Of a DNA stretch of 45,294 bases, positions 18,624 through 27,471 are shown in pieces. The stretch lies in the NCBI GenBank assembly GCA_021202465.1, contig JAJQCZ010000064.1:1-45294 (forward strand), written 5' to 3'. The stretch is from Lachnospiraceae bacterium (lineage in GTDB: Bacteria; Bacillota; Clostridia; Lachnospirales; Lachnospiraceae). The stretch's first letter is position 1; each line of letters opens with the position of its first letter. The notes under the pieces are model-generated. The model was not told the DNA's origin and did no database searches. It saw only the letters and a list, made by a program, of their open reading frames with translations. The position numbers and the translations under genes are program-made.

Positions 18624-20918
18624 GTGGCGCAGGAGAAGGAAGAACGGGTGCCCGTGATCTATCATGCGGTGACAGACTGCAACAAGGAGTCTATTGTGAA
18701 GGATGAGAAAAAAACGGCCGAGGAACTGTACGAAGAGTTGGTGGAGACCATACGCAGATACCACCCCTCCGACGATCTGAGCCAGGTGGAGAAGGCGTAC
18801 CGGATCGCCAGAAAGCAGCATGAGGGGCAGCTGCGGAAGTCCGGAGAGCCCTATATCATTCACCCTCTGCGGGTGGCGATCATTCTGGCGGAGCTGGAGA
18901 TGGACAAAGAGTCCATCATTGCCGGGATTCTCCACGACGTGGTGGAGGATACCGACATGACGCTGGAGGACGTGGAGCGCGAATTTGGCTCCGATGTGGC
19001 ACTGCTGGTGGACGGTGTGACGAAGCTGACCCGTCTGTCCTGGGATGCGGACAAGACGGAGATCCAGGCGGAAAATCTGCGTAAGATGTTCCTGGCCATG
19101 GCCAAGGACATCCGTGTCATCATCATCAAGCTGGCAGACCGTCTGCACAACATGCGTACTCTCCAGTATATGAAGCCGGAGAAGCAGAAGGAAAAGTCCC
19201 GCGAGACGCTGGAGATCTTTGCCCCGCTGGCCAGTCGGCTCGGTATTTCCAAGATCAAGGTCGAACTTGACAATCTGGCGCTGCAGTACCTGCAGCCCGA
19301 GGACTATAATAAGCTGATCGAGGATATCAATCAGAAGAAGGAAGCCCGTGAGGACTATATCCAGCAGATCGTGGGCGAGGTCCGCGGACATCTGGAGACG
19401 GCGGGTATCCGGGCGGAGGTCTACGGCCGGGTCAAGCATTATTTCAGTATTTATAAGAAGATGCTGGTGCAGCACAAGACGCTGGATCAGATCTACGATC
19501 TCTTCGCGGTGCGGGTACTGGTGGATACGGTGCCGGATTGCTATGCGGTTCTGGGCATCATTCATGAGATGTATACCCCCATGCCGGGGCGTTTTAAGGA
19601 CTATATCGCCATGCCCAAGCCGAACCGCTATCAGTCGCTGCACACGACGCTGATCGCCAAAAACGGCACGCCCTTCGAGATTCAGATCCGTACCTACGAG
19701 ATGCACAAGGTGGCGGAATACGGTATCGCGGCGCACTGGAAATACAAGGAGGGCAAGGGCGGCGCTTCTCTTTCCAGCGAGGAGGAGAAGCTCAGCTGGC
19801 TGCGCCAGATTCTGGAGTGGCAGCGGGATATGTCGGACAACGGGGAATTCCTCACCTCCCTGAAGAGTGATCTGAACATGTTCTCGGAGAACGTCTACTG
19901 CTTCACGCCGAACGGGGATGTGAAGAGCCTGCCCAAGGGCTCCACGCCGATCGATTTCGCCTACAGCATTCACAGCGCCGTGGGCAACAAGATGGTGGGA
20001 GCGCGGGTCAACGATAAGCTGGTGCCGATCGATTATGAGATCCAGAACGGCGACCGGGTGGAAGTCATTACCTCGCAGAATACCAGGGGGCCGAGCCGCG
20101 ACTGGCTGAATCTGGTGAAAAGCCCCCAGGCGAAAAACAAGATCAATCAGTGGTTTAAGAAGCAGAATAAGGAAGAGAATATCGTGCGCGGCCGGGATCA
20201 GCTGGAGCGCTACTGTAAGAATAAGAACATTTCCCTGCCTGAGATCTCCAAACCGGAGTACCAGGAGAAGGTTCTGCGGAAATACGGCTTCCAGGAGTGG
20301 GATGCGGTGCTGGCAGCCATCGGCCACGGCGGTATGAAGGAAGGCCAGGTCGTCAACAAGCTGCTGGAGGAGAAAAAGAAGGACGAGCGGCTCCATCTCA
20401 CTGACGAGGACGTGCTGCAGGCGGTGACTGAGGGCGACAGGAAGCCGGAGCTGAAGAAGACCGGCAAGGGCATCGTGGTTGAGGGCCTGGATGATCTGGC
20501 CGTACATTTCTCCCGCTGCTGCAACCCGATTCCCGGCGACGAGATCGTGGGTTTCGTCACACGGGGACGCGGCATTTCGATTCACCGCACGGACTGCATC
20601 AATGTACTGAATCTGCCGGAGGTGGAACGTCATCGCCTGATCGAGGCTGAGTGGAACGAGGATATTCAGAAGACAGAGAAGTACAAGACGGAAATCACGC
20701 TCTTCACACATAACCGCATCGGTCTGCTGGCCGATCTCTCGCGGGTGCTGGCCGAGGGCGAGGTGGATATTCAGTCCATGAACACACGGACCAGCAAGCA
20801 GGGCATCGCCACGGTGACGCTGGACTTCCAGACCAGCGGCGTGGAGGAAATCAATCGTATTACCACGAAATTGCGCCAGATCGAGGGCGTGATGGATATT
20901 CAGAGGACGACAGGATGA
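18624..20918 (+). CDS. rel: Bifunctional (p)ppGpp synthetase/hydrolase (RelA/SpoT family)
   Basis: A 764-residue long RSH enzyme. The HD hydrolase domain has IIAGILHDVVEDT (His104-Asp105) and ADRLHNMRTL. The synthetase domain has GRVKHYFSIYKKM and RFKD (323-326), the RXKD form typical of bifunctional Gram-positive Rel, then PNRYQSLHTT and EIQIRT. A TGS domain (VYCFTPNGDVKSLPKGSTPIDFAYSIH), a Cys-bearing zinc-finger-like region (SRCCNPIPGDEI) and a C-terminal ACT domain follow. The start is GTG, with GGGGGAGG upstream. The stop overlaps the next gene (ATGA). Confidence 0.96.
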   Translation: MAQEKEERVPVIYHAVTDCNKESIVKDEKKTAEELYEELVETIRRYHPSDDLSQVEKAYRIARKQHEGQLRKSGEPYIIHPLRVAIILAELEMDKESIIAGILHDVVEDTDMTLEDVEREFGSDVALLVDGVTKLTRLSWDADKTEIQAENLRKMFLAMAKDIRVIIIKLADRLHNMRTLQYMKPEKQKEKSRETLEIFAPLASRLGISKIKVELDNLALQYLQPEDYNKLIEDINQKKEAREDYIQQIVGEVRGHLETAGIRAEVYGRVKHYFSIYKKMLVQHKTLDQIYDLFAVRVLVDTVPDCYAVLGIIHEMYTPMPGRFKDYIAMPKPNRYQSLHTTLIAKNGTPFEIQIRTYEMHKVAEYGIAAHWKYKEGKGGASLSSEEEKLSWLRQILEWQRDMSDNGEFLTSLKSDLNMFSENVYCFTPNGDVKSLPKGSTPIDFAYSIHSAVGNKMVGARVNDKLVPIDYEIQNGDRVEVITSQNTRGPSRDWLNLVKSPQAKNKINQWFKKQNKEENIVRGRDQLERYCKNKNISLPEISKPEYQEKVLRKYGFQEWDAVLAAIGHGGMKEGQVVNKLLEEKKKDERLHLTDEDVLQAVTEGDRKPELKKTGKGIVVEGLDDLAVHFSRCCNPIPGDEIVGFVTRGRGISIHRTDCINVLNLPEVERHRLIEAEWNEDIQKTEKYKTEITLFTHNRIGLLADLSRVLAEGEVDIQSMNTRTSKQGIATVTLDFQTSGVEEINRITTKLRQIEGVMDIQRTTG

Positions 20919-21550
20919 GTAAATTATTGATTCAGTACCGGGTGCTTGGCTCCATCGGTACCAATGTGTATTTTCTGCTGAACCAGGAGACGAATCAGGT
21001 GATTCTGGTCGACCCGGCGGATGACGCCGACTATATCGTGGATCAATGTCGGCAGCGGAACTATGAGCCCGCCGCGATCCTGCTGACACATGGACATTTT
21101 GACCACATCTATGCGGTAAACGACCTGCGGAAGGCCTGGCCCGATGTGAAGGTGTATGCCTACGAGGGCGAGAAGAAGCTCATGGGCGATCCGTGGATGA
21201 ACCGCTCCAAGGTCTGGGCGGAGCCGGTGTCCGTGCAGGCGGACATCTGGGTGAAGGACCATGAGATCCTCGAGCTGGCCGGATTCTCCATCGAGGTCAT
21301 CCATACGCCGGGACACACTTCCGGAGGCTGCTGCTATTACATCGCTGACGAAAAGACGCTGATCAGCGGCGACACGCTGTTCCATGAGTCCTACGGGAGA
21401 ACCGATCTGGACACCGGCAGCGAGTCTGCGATCTTCCGCTCCATTCAGGAGATTCTCCTGAAGCTGCCGGATGATGTCAATGTCTACCCGGGGCATATGG
21501 ACATGACGACCATTGAGCACGAGAAGAAGTATAATCCGGCCGTCTTCTAA
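20915..21550 (+). CDS. MBL-fold hydrolase (glyoxalase II-like)
   Basis: A 211-residue metallo-beta-lactamase-fold protein with the metal site THGHFDH (58-64), the His of TPGHTSGG, the bridging Asp of SGDTLF and the last His of VYPGHMD. It resembles the YqgX/glyoxalase II-like group often found behind rel in Clostridia. Substrate is unknown; thioester hydrolysis is the usual guess. It overlaps rel by 4 bp, so the two are translationally coupled. Confidence 0.9.
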   Translation: MSKLLIQYRVLGSIGTNVYFLLNQETNQVILVDPADDADYIVDQCRQRNYEPAAILLTHGHFDHIYAVNDLRKAWPDVKVYAYEGEKKLMGDPWMNRSKVWAEPVSVQADIWVKDHEILELAGFSIEVIHTPGHTSGGCCYYIADEKTLISGDTLFHESYGRTDLDTGSESAIFRSIQEILLKLPDDVNVYPGHMDMTTIEHEKKYNPAVF

Positions 21551-21588
21551 TGATAGCAGGGGACAAAGGAAGTTGAACTGAATGCCAG

Positions 21589-21611
21589 AAGGGCGCTGTA
21601 AGCGCCCTTTT
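21589..21611 (+). terminator. Short stem-loop with T4 between the MBL gene and hemZ
   Basis: AAGGGCGC (21589-21596), loop TGTAA, GCGCCCTT (21602-21609), then TTTT in all. The U tract is short, so read-through into hemZ is likely. Confidence 0.6.
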
Positions 21612-21643
21612 GCTCTGTATATAGTACCGGAGGAGACAGGAAG

Positions 21644-23026
21644 ATGAAGATCGGATTTGTACTGGAACGGGATGAATTTGAATACGACATCCGGGGGCTG
21701 CTGATGGCCTTCTACCCCGGCGCAGAGATTGTGCAGAACCCGGCCGAGGGGGAGGAACTGGATGGTTTTCTCTTCGTGCCGGCTTCGCACCGGGAGGCGC
21801 GGATCGACCGCAAGAACGAGGTGAAGCAGTGGGCCTATCACGAGCTGGCTGCCCGCACCGGCCATGATCTGCCCTGGGGCGCATTGACGGGCATCCGTCC
21901 GACGAAGATCGCCATGGCTCTTCTGGAAGAAGGACGCAGTCCGCAGGCGGCGGAGGCGGTCATGCGGCGGGAGTATCTCGTAAGTGCGCCAAAGAGCGCC
22001 CTGGCTGTGCAGATCGCCGGGACGGAGCGTGAGCTGCTGCGGAACATTGATTATGAGGATGGCTACAGTCTCTACATCGGCATCCCTTTCTGTCCCACGA
22101 CCTGCCTTTATTGCTCCTTCACTTCCTATCCGATGGACAAATGGGCGCCGCGGATGGGCGAGTACCTGGACGCGCTGGAGCGGGAGATCGACTATACAGC
22201 GGAGGCCTTCCGGGGGCGGAAGTTAAATACGCTCTACATCGGCGGCGGTACGCCGACCTCCCTGTCGCCGGAGCTGCTGGACCGGCTCCTGAAAAAACTG
22301 GGAGACAGCTTCGATTATTCATATCTGCAGGAATTTACCGTGGAGGGCGGCCGCCCCGACAGCATCACGCCGGAGAAGCTGGCGGTCCTGCGGCGTTACC
22401 CGGTGACGCGCATTTCCATCAATCCGCAGACTATGAAAGAAGAAACCCTGCAGCGTATTGGACGCCGTCATACGGTGGAGGAGGTGCGTCAGGCCTACGC
22501 GATGGCCCGGGAAGCAGGATTTGAGAACATCAACATGGATATGATCCTCGGCCTGCCCGGGGAGAAGCCGTCCGACGTGGCGGAGACCGTGGCGGAGATT
22601 GAGAAGCTGGCGCCGGACAGCCTGACCGTGCATGCGCTGGCTATCAAGCGGGCCTCTCGCCTGAAGATGGAAGCCCACGGTACCGTGCTGGCCGGGGGCA
22701 CGCAGGAGGAATCCGAAGAAATGATGGACATCGCTTCCCGCGGCGCGGCGGCGATGGGGATGGAGCCCTATTACCTGTACCGCCAGAAAAACATGGCCGG
22801 GAACCTCGAGAACGTCGGCTACGCCCGGCCGGGGAAGGCGGGACTCTACAACATTCTCATCATGGAGGAAAAACAGACGATCGTCGCCCTGGGGGCCGGG
22901 ACCGTTACCAAGGGCGTATTTCCGGATGGGCGTATTGAGAGAGTGGAGAACGTCAAGGCGATCGACCAGTACCTGACAAGGATTGATGAGATGATTGAGC
23001 GGAAGAGGGGACTGTTTTCTGTGTGA
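21644..23026 (+). CDS. hemZ: Radical SAM coproporphyrinogen dehydrogenase HemZ
   Basis: A 460-residue oxygen-independent coproporphyrinogen III oxidase-like radical SAM protein. The [4Fe-4S] motif is C150-PTT-C154-LY-C157 in GIPFCPTTCLYCSFTSYP, followed by TLYIGGGTPTSL and FENINMDMILGLPGE. The extra N-terminal domain (about 140 residues) and the GALTGIRPTKIA block are typical of the HemZ subgroup next to hisS in Clostridia. The anaerobic role may be haem synthesis or another haem-type radical reaction; the subgroup is poorly characterised. RBS GGAGGAG precedes the ATG. Confidence 0.92.
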   Translation: MKIGFVLERDEFEYDIRGLLMAFYPGAEIVQNPAEGEELDGFLFVPASHREARIDRKNEVKQWAYHELAARTGHDLPWGALTGIRPTKIAMALLEEGRSPQAAEAVMRREYLVSAPKSALAVQIAGTERELLRNIDYEDGYSLYIGIPFCPTTCLYCSFTSYPMDKWAPRMGEYLDALEREIDYTAEAFRGRKLNTLYIGGGTPTSLSPELLDRLLKKLGDSFDYSYLQEFTVEGGRPDSITPEKLAVLRRYPVTRISINPQTMKEETLQRIGRRHTVEEVRQAYAMAREAGFENINMDMILGLPGEKPSDVAETVAEIEKLAPDSLTVHALAIKRASRLKMEAHGTVLAGGTQEESEEMMDIASRGAAAMGMEPYYLYRQKNMAGNLENVGYARPGKAGLYNILIMEEKQTIVALGAGTVTKGVFPDGRIERVENVKAIDQYLTRIDEMIERKRGLFSV

Positions 23027-23051
23027 GCCGTTCCGTCATGGGAATTCATAC

Positions 23052-23080
23052 TTGCCAGAACCAGAGGAGACAGGTATAAT
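23052..23080 (+). promoter_or_regulatory. Promoter of hisS-aspS
   Basis: TTGCCA (23052-23057), 17-bp spacer, TATAAT (23075-23080), giving a leader of about 110 nt. A 7-bp hairpin (ACCGGGA-ATA-TCCCGGT, 23154-23170) lies in the leader. No T-box consensus was seen. The same stretch could also encode a 33-residue peptide from ATG 23079. Confidence 0.65.
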
Positions 23081-23196
23081 GAATCCGGTTTTTAATGGCT
23101 GCCTGCGCGGAGGAACGAGATTGTTTTGGCAGATGCAGCCGGATATGAAGAAGACCGGGAATATCCCGGTGCAAGAATAGTAAGGAGACAGGAATT

Positions 23197-24456
23197 ATGG
23201 CGCTGACAAAGAAACCGGTGACGGGTATGAAGGATATCCTGCCGCAGGAGATGCAGATCCGGGATTATGTGATTTCCCAGATCAAGGAGACATACAGCAG
23301 CTTCGGCTTCACCTCGATTGAGACTCCGGTGGTGGAGAACCTTCCCAACCTGACGAGCAAGCAGGGCGGGGACAATGAGAAGCTGATCTTCAAGATCATG
23401 AAGCGGGGCGAGAAATTCAATCTGGCGAAGGCCACCTGCGAGGAGGACCTGGCGGACAGCGGGCTTCGCTACGATCTGACGGTGCCGCTGGTGCGCTATT
23501 ATTCGAACCATGCCAACGAGCTGCCGAAGCCCTTCAAGGCGCTGCAGATCGGGCCGGTGTTCCGGGCGGACCGTCCGCAGAAGGGGCGTTTCCGTCAGTT
23601 CTATCAGTGCGACATCGACATTCTGGGAGAGGCCGGGAATCTGGCGGAGATCGAGCTGATTCTGGCGACGACGACACTGCTGGGGAAGCTGGGCTTTACG
23701 GGCTTCACAGTACACATCAATGACCGGCGAATCCTCAAGGCTATGGCGGCCTGGAGCGGATTCCCCGAGGATTCCTATGATCAGGTCTTTATCACGCTGG
23801 ACAAGATGGACAAGATCGGTCCGGAGGGTGTGGCAGCCGAGCTGACGGAGAATGGCTTCGCCAAAGAGGCGGTCGATCGTTATCTGGCGCTGTTCGCAGA
23901 GATGGCAGAGCAGGAGGACGCGGTCTCCTATCTGGGCGGGAAGCTGGCGGATGTCATGGAGCCGGGTACGGCGGAGAATCTGAAGGAAATCGTGGACAGC
24001 GTGACGGCGACGACCTCCACGGATTTCAACCTGCAGTTTGATCCGACGCTGGTGCGCGGCATGTCCTACTACACCGGGACGATCTTCGAGATCGAGATCG
24101 CGGGCCTGGGCTGCTCGGCCGGCGGAGGCGGCCGCTACGATGAGATGGTCGGCAAATTCACCAACATGAAAACGCCCGCCTGCGGGTTCTCCATCGGCTT
24201 CGAGCGCATCATCACGATTCTTCTCGATCAGGGCTTCCAGGTGCCGGGAACAGCGGCGAAGCAGGCATTTTTGCTGGAGAAAAATATGCCGGCGGACCGC
24301 CTCTGTGCGATCATGAAGGAAGCGCAGACGCTGCGGGAGCAGGGAACGCCGGTGCTGGTGTCTGTGATGAATAAGAACAAGAAGTTCCAGAAGGAGCAGC
24401 TCGCGGCGCAGGGCTACACGGAGTTCCGGGAATTTTATATAAACCCGATGCGATAA
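23197..24456 (+). CDS. hisS: Histidine--tRNA ligase
   Basis: A 419-residue class II synthetase that charges tRNA-His. It has GMKDILPQE at the N-terminus, motif 2 region FRADRPQKGRFRQFYQCDIDILGE, the histidine motifs RYDLTVPLVRYYSN and GMSYYTGTIFEIE, and motif 3 in GFSIGFERI. The C-terminal anticodon-binding domain is short but present. RBS AAGGAG precedes the ATG. It sits 17 bp before aspS, the usual pair. Confidence 0.96.
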   Translation: MALTKKPVTGMKDILPQEMQIRDYVISQIKETYSSFGFTSIETPVVENLPNLTSKQGGDNEKLIFKIMKRGEKFNLAKATCEEDLADSGLRYDLTVPLVRYYSNHANELPKPFKALQIGPVFRADRPQKGRFRQFYQCDIDILGEAGNLAEIELILATTTLLGKLGFTGFTVHINDRRILKAMAAWSGFPEDSYDQVFITLDKMDKIGPEGVAAELTENGFAKEAVDRYLALFAEMAEQEDAVSYLGGKLADVMEPGTAENLKEIVDSVTATTSTDFNLQFDPTLVRGMSYYTGTIFEIEIAGLGCSAGGGGRYDEMVGKFTNMKTPACGFSIGFERIITILLDQGFQVPGTAAKQAFLLEKNMPADRLCAIMKEAQTLREQGTPVLVSVMNKNKKFQKEQLAAQGYTEFREFYINPMR

Positions 24457-24473
24457 GGAGGCAAACAAAAATC

Positions 24474-26261
24474 ATGACAGAATCCATGAAGGGTCTGCAC
24501 AGGACCCATCGCTGTACAGAAGTATCTAACCGCCTGATCGGTGAGACTGTCACCGTCATGGGCTGGGTGCAGAAACGGAGAAATCTGGGCGGTATGATCT
24601 TTATCGATCTGAGAGACCGTTCCGGGATTCTCCAGCTGGTATTTGATGAAAATGACTGCGGGGCGGAGGGCTTCGCCAAGGCCGCGACCCTGCGGAGTGA
24701 ATTTGTGGTGGCTGTGGTCGGCCGGGTGGAAGCGCGCTCCGGCGCGGTGAATCCGAATCTCGCGACCGGCGACATCGAGATCCGGGCGCGGGAGATCCGT
24801 ATCCTTTCTCAGTCGGAAACGCCGCCCTTCCCGATCGAGGACGGCATCAACACGCGCGAGGAGCTGCGGCTGAAATACCGCTATCTGGACCTGCGGCGTC
24901 CGGAGCTGCAGAAGAATCTGATTCTGCGCAGTCGTATCGCCAATCTCTCCCGCCAGTTCATGGCGGAGGAAGGCTTCATCGAGATCGAGACGCCCATGCT
25001 GGGGCGCAGCACCCCGGAGGGGGCCCGGGATTACCTGGTGCCCAGCCGCGTCCACCCCGGCACCTTCTACGCGCTGCCTCAGTCGCCGCAGCTTTTTAAG
25101 CAGCTGCTGATGGTGTCCGGCTATGACCGGTATTTCCAGATCGCCCGCTGCTTCCGGGATGAGGACCTGCGGGCAGACCGCCAGCCGGATTTCACGCAGA
25201 TGGATATGGAGCTCTCCTTTGTGGACGAAGAAGACGTCATGGACGTCAACGAGAGACTGCTGGCTTATCTGTTTAAGGAGATTCTTAACGTAGAGATTCA
25301 GCTTCCCCTGCCGCGGATGCCCTGGCGGGAGGCCATGGACCGTTTTGGCTCGGACAAGCCGGATATCCGCTTCGGCATGGAGCTGAAAAATGTCTCAGAA
25401 CTGGTGAAGGACTGCGGCTTCGGTGTCTTCACCGGGGCGCTGGCCGCCGGCGGCTCGGTGCGCGGCATCAATGTGCCCGGTCAGGGCAAGATGCCCCGGA
25501 AGAAGATCGACGCGCTGACAGACATGGCGAAGGGTATGGGCGCAAAGGGGCTGGCCTACGTCTGTGTGGGCTGCGGCGAGAATGGTGCGCACAAGTCCCC
25601 TTTTGCCAAGTTCATGAAGCCGGAGGAGATGGAGGCGCTGATCGCGGCCCTCGACGGAAAGCCGGGTGATCTGCTTCTGTTCGCGGCCGATAAGGACAGC
25701 ATCGTGTTCAATGTTCTCGGCAGCCTGCGTCTGGAGATGGCGGAGCGTCTGGGACTGCTGCACAAGGATGATTTCCACTTCCTCTGGGTGACGGAGTTCC
25801 CGCAGTTCGAGTATTCCGAGGAGGAGGGCCGCTACGTGGCCATGCACCATCCCTTCACCATGCCGATGGAGGAGGATATCGATCTGCTGGAGAGCGATCC
25901 CGGCGCGGTGCGGGCGCGGGCCTATGATATCGTACTCAACGGCAACGAGATCGGCGGCGGCAGCATCCGGATCCACCAGGACGACGTGCAGGAGAAGATG
26001 TTCCGCGCCCTGGGCTTCACCGATGAGTCGGCGCACGAGCAGTTTGGTTTCCTTCTGGAGGCATTCAAATATGGTGTGCCGCCGCACGGCGGTCTGGCCT
26101 ACGGCCTGGACCGGCTGGCCATGCTCATGGCCGGGGCGGACAGCATCCGCGACGTTATCGCCTTCCCCAAGGCCAAGGATGCATCCTGCCTTATGACCGA
26201 GGCGCCCGGCACGGTGGACGCGAAGCAGCTGGCTGAGCTGCATATCCGCTGCGAAGACTGA
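24474..26261 (+). CDS. aspS: Aspartate--tRNA ligase
   Basis: A 595-residue bacterial-type class II synthetase. The N-terminal OB anticodon domain (VTVMGWVQKRRNLGGMIFIDLRDRSG) is followed by KYRYLDLRRPELQKNL, FIEIETPMLGRSTPEGARDYLVPSR, motif 2 (RYFQIARCFRDEDLRADRQPDFTQ), the bacterial GAD insertion, and motif 3 (GLAYGLDRLAMLMAG). RBS AAGGAGG is near the end of hisS. It forms an operon with hisS. Confidence 0.97.
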   Translation: MTESMKGLHRTHRCTEVSNRLIGETVTVMGWVQKRRNLGGMIFIDLRDRSGILQLVFDENDCGAEGFAKAATLRSEFVVAVVGRVEARSGAVNPNLATGDIEIRAREIRILSQSETPPFPIEDGINTREELRLKYRYLDLRRPELQKNLILRSRIANLSRQFMAEEGFIEIETPMLGRSTPEGARDYLVPSRVHPGTFYALPQSPQLFKQLLMVSGYDRYFQIARCFRDEDLRADRQPDFTQMDMELSFVDEEDVMDVNERLLAYLFKEILNVEIQLPLPRMPWREAMDRFGSDKPDIRFGMELKNVSELVKDCGFGVFTGALAAGGSVRGINVPGQGKMPRKKIDALTDMAKGMGAKGLAYVCVGCGENGAHKSPFAKFMKPEEMEALIAALDGKPGDLLLFAADKDSIVFNVLGSLRLEMAERLGLLHKDDFHFLWVTEFPQFEYSEEEGRYVAMHHPFTMPMEEDIDLLESDPGAVRARAYDIVLNGNEIGGGSIRIHQDDVQEKMFRALGFTDESAHEQFGFLLEAFKYGVPPHGGLAYGLDRLAMLMAGADSIRDVIAFPKAKDASCLMTEAPGTVDAKQLAELHIRCED

Positions 26262-26353
26262 TAAAGTTATGACAAAATCCGCAAGAGGAAATTATATAAG
26301 AAAATAGTATAAAAAAATGAAAGCAGGAACCGGCCAAACAGGGGTCCGGACGC

Positions 26354-26382
26354 TTGCATTTTCACGGGGATACTGGTAAAAT
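26354..26382 (+). promoter_or_regulatory. Promoter of fba-pfp
   Basis: TTGCAT (26354-26359), 17-bp spacer, TAAAAT (26377-26382). The V-ATPase promoter at 29011-29039 has the same -35 hexamer, spacer length and -10 hexamer. Leader length is about 95 nt. Confidence 0.65.
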
Positions 26383-26482
26383 GAGTGAGAAATTGGTACC
26401 GGAATCGACCGTTTTCCGTGCACAGGGCACGCAGGCGGGCGGCGCGCGGACCAAAATAATAAGAGAACAGGAGATGTCAATT

Positions 26483-27448
26483 ATGCCATTGGTAACAACG
26501 ACTGAGATGTTCAAGAAGGCCTATAATGGGGGCTATGCCATCGGCGCCTTCAACGTCAACAACATGGAGATCGTGCAGGGCATCACCGAGGCCGCCAAGG
26601 AGGTCAACGCTCCGCTGATCCTTCAGGTCTCCAAGGGAGCCCGCGCCTACGCCAATCATACCTATCTGATCAAGCTGGTGGAGGCTGCGGTCATCGAGAC
26701 CGGCCTGCCGATCTGCCTGCATCTGGATCACGGCGACAGCTACGAGCTGTGCAAGAGCTGCATCGACGGCGGATTCACTTCCGTCATGATCGACGCCAGC
26801 AGCAAGCCTTTCGAGGAGAACATTGAGGTCACCAAGAAGGTTGTTGAGTACGCGCATGCGCACGGTGTTGTCGTCGAGGCTGAGCTGGGAACTCTGGCCG
26901 GCATCGAGGACGAGGTCAAGGTGGCTGCCGACGCCGCTTCCTATACCCGTCCCGAGGAGGTCGAGGAGTTCGTGACGCGGACCGGCTGCGACTCTCTGGC
27001 CATCGCCATCGGCACCAGCCACGGCGCCTACAAGTTCACGGCCGCACAGTGCACCCGCAATGAGAAGGGTGTCCTGGTACCCCCGCCCCTGCGTTTCGAC
27101 GTGCTGGAGGAGGTCTCCAAGCGCCTGCCCGGATTCCCGATCGTGCTCCACGGTTCCTCTTCCGTGCCGCAGGAGTATGTAAAGATGATCAACGAGAACG
27201 GCGGCAATATGCCTGATGCCGTGGGTATCCCCGAAGAGCAGCTGCGCAAGGCGGCGACCATGTCGGTCTGCAAGATCAACATCGACTCTGACCTGCGTCT
27301 GGCCATGACCGGTTCCATCCGCCAGTTCTTCAACGAGCATCCGGATAAATTCGATCCCCGTGAGTACCTGAAACCCGCCCGCGCCAACATCAAGGAGCTG
27401 GTCAAGCACAAGCTGGTTGATGTTCTGGGCTGCGACGGCAAGGCCTGA
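26483..27448 (+). CDS. fba: Class II fructose-1,6-bisphosphate aldolase
   Basis: A 321-residue zinc-dependent aldolase of glycolysis and gluconeogenesis. It begins MPLVTTTEMFKKAYNGGYAIGAFNVNNME, has the metal and catalytic motif HLDHG (80-84), then GFTSVMIDASSKPFEENI, VEAELGTLAGIED, AIGTSHGAYKF and IVLHGSSS. The second ATG (26483) is chosen because AGGAG (26469-26473) ends directly against the first ATG (26474) but lies 9 nt before this one, and because homologues begin MPLVTTTEM. It forms an operon with the PPi-type phosphofructokinase. Confidence 0.96.
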   Translation: MPLVTTTEMFKKAYNGGYAIGAFNVNNMEIVQGITEAAKEVNAPLILQVSKGARAYANHTYLIKLVEAAVIETGLPICLHLDHGDSYELCKSCIDGGFTSVMIDASSKPFEENIEVTKKVVEYAHAHGVVVEAELGTLAGIEDEVKVAADAASYTRPEEVEEFVTRTGCDSLAIAIGTSHGAYKFTAAQCTRNEKGVLVPPPLRFDVLEEVSKRLPGFPIVLHGSSSVPQEYVKMINENGGNMPDAVGIPEEQLRKAATMSVCKINIDSDLRLAMTGSIRQFFNEHPDKFDPREYLKPARANIKELVKHKLVDVLGCDGKA

Positions 27449-27471
27449 GACGAGCAGGGGGTTTGAAGGAG

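Noticed and set aside
18570-21089. An 839-codon minus-strand frame opposite rel
   Set aside because: Shadow of rel; Leu/His/Arg-rich with no recognisable domain.
23081-23196. T-box leader for hisS
   Set aside because: No T-box consensus or terminator/antiterminator pair could be found in the leader of about 110 nt.
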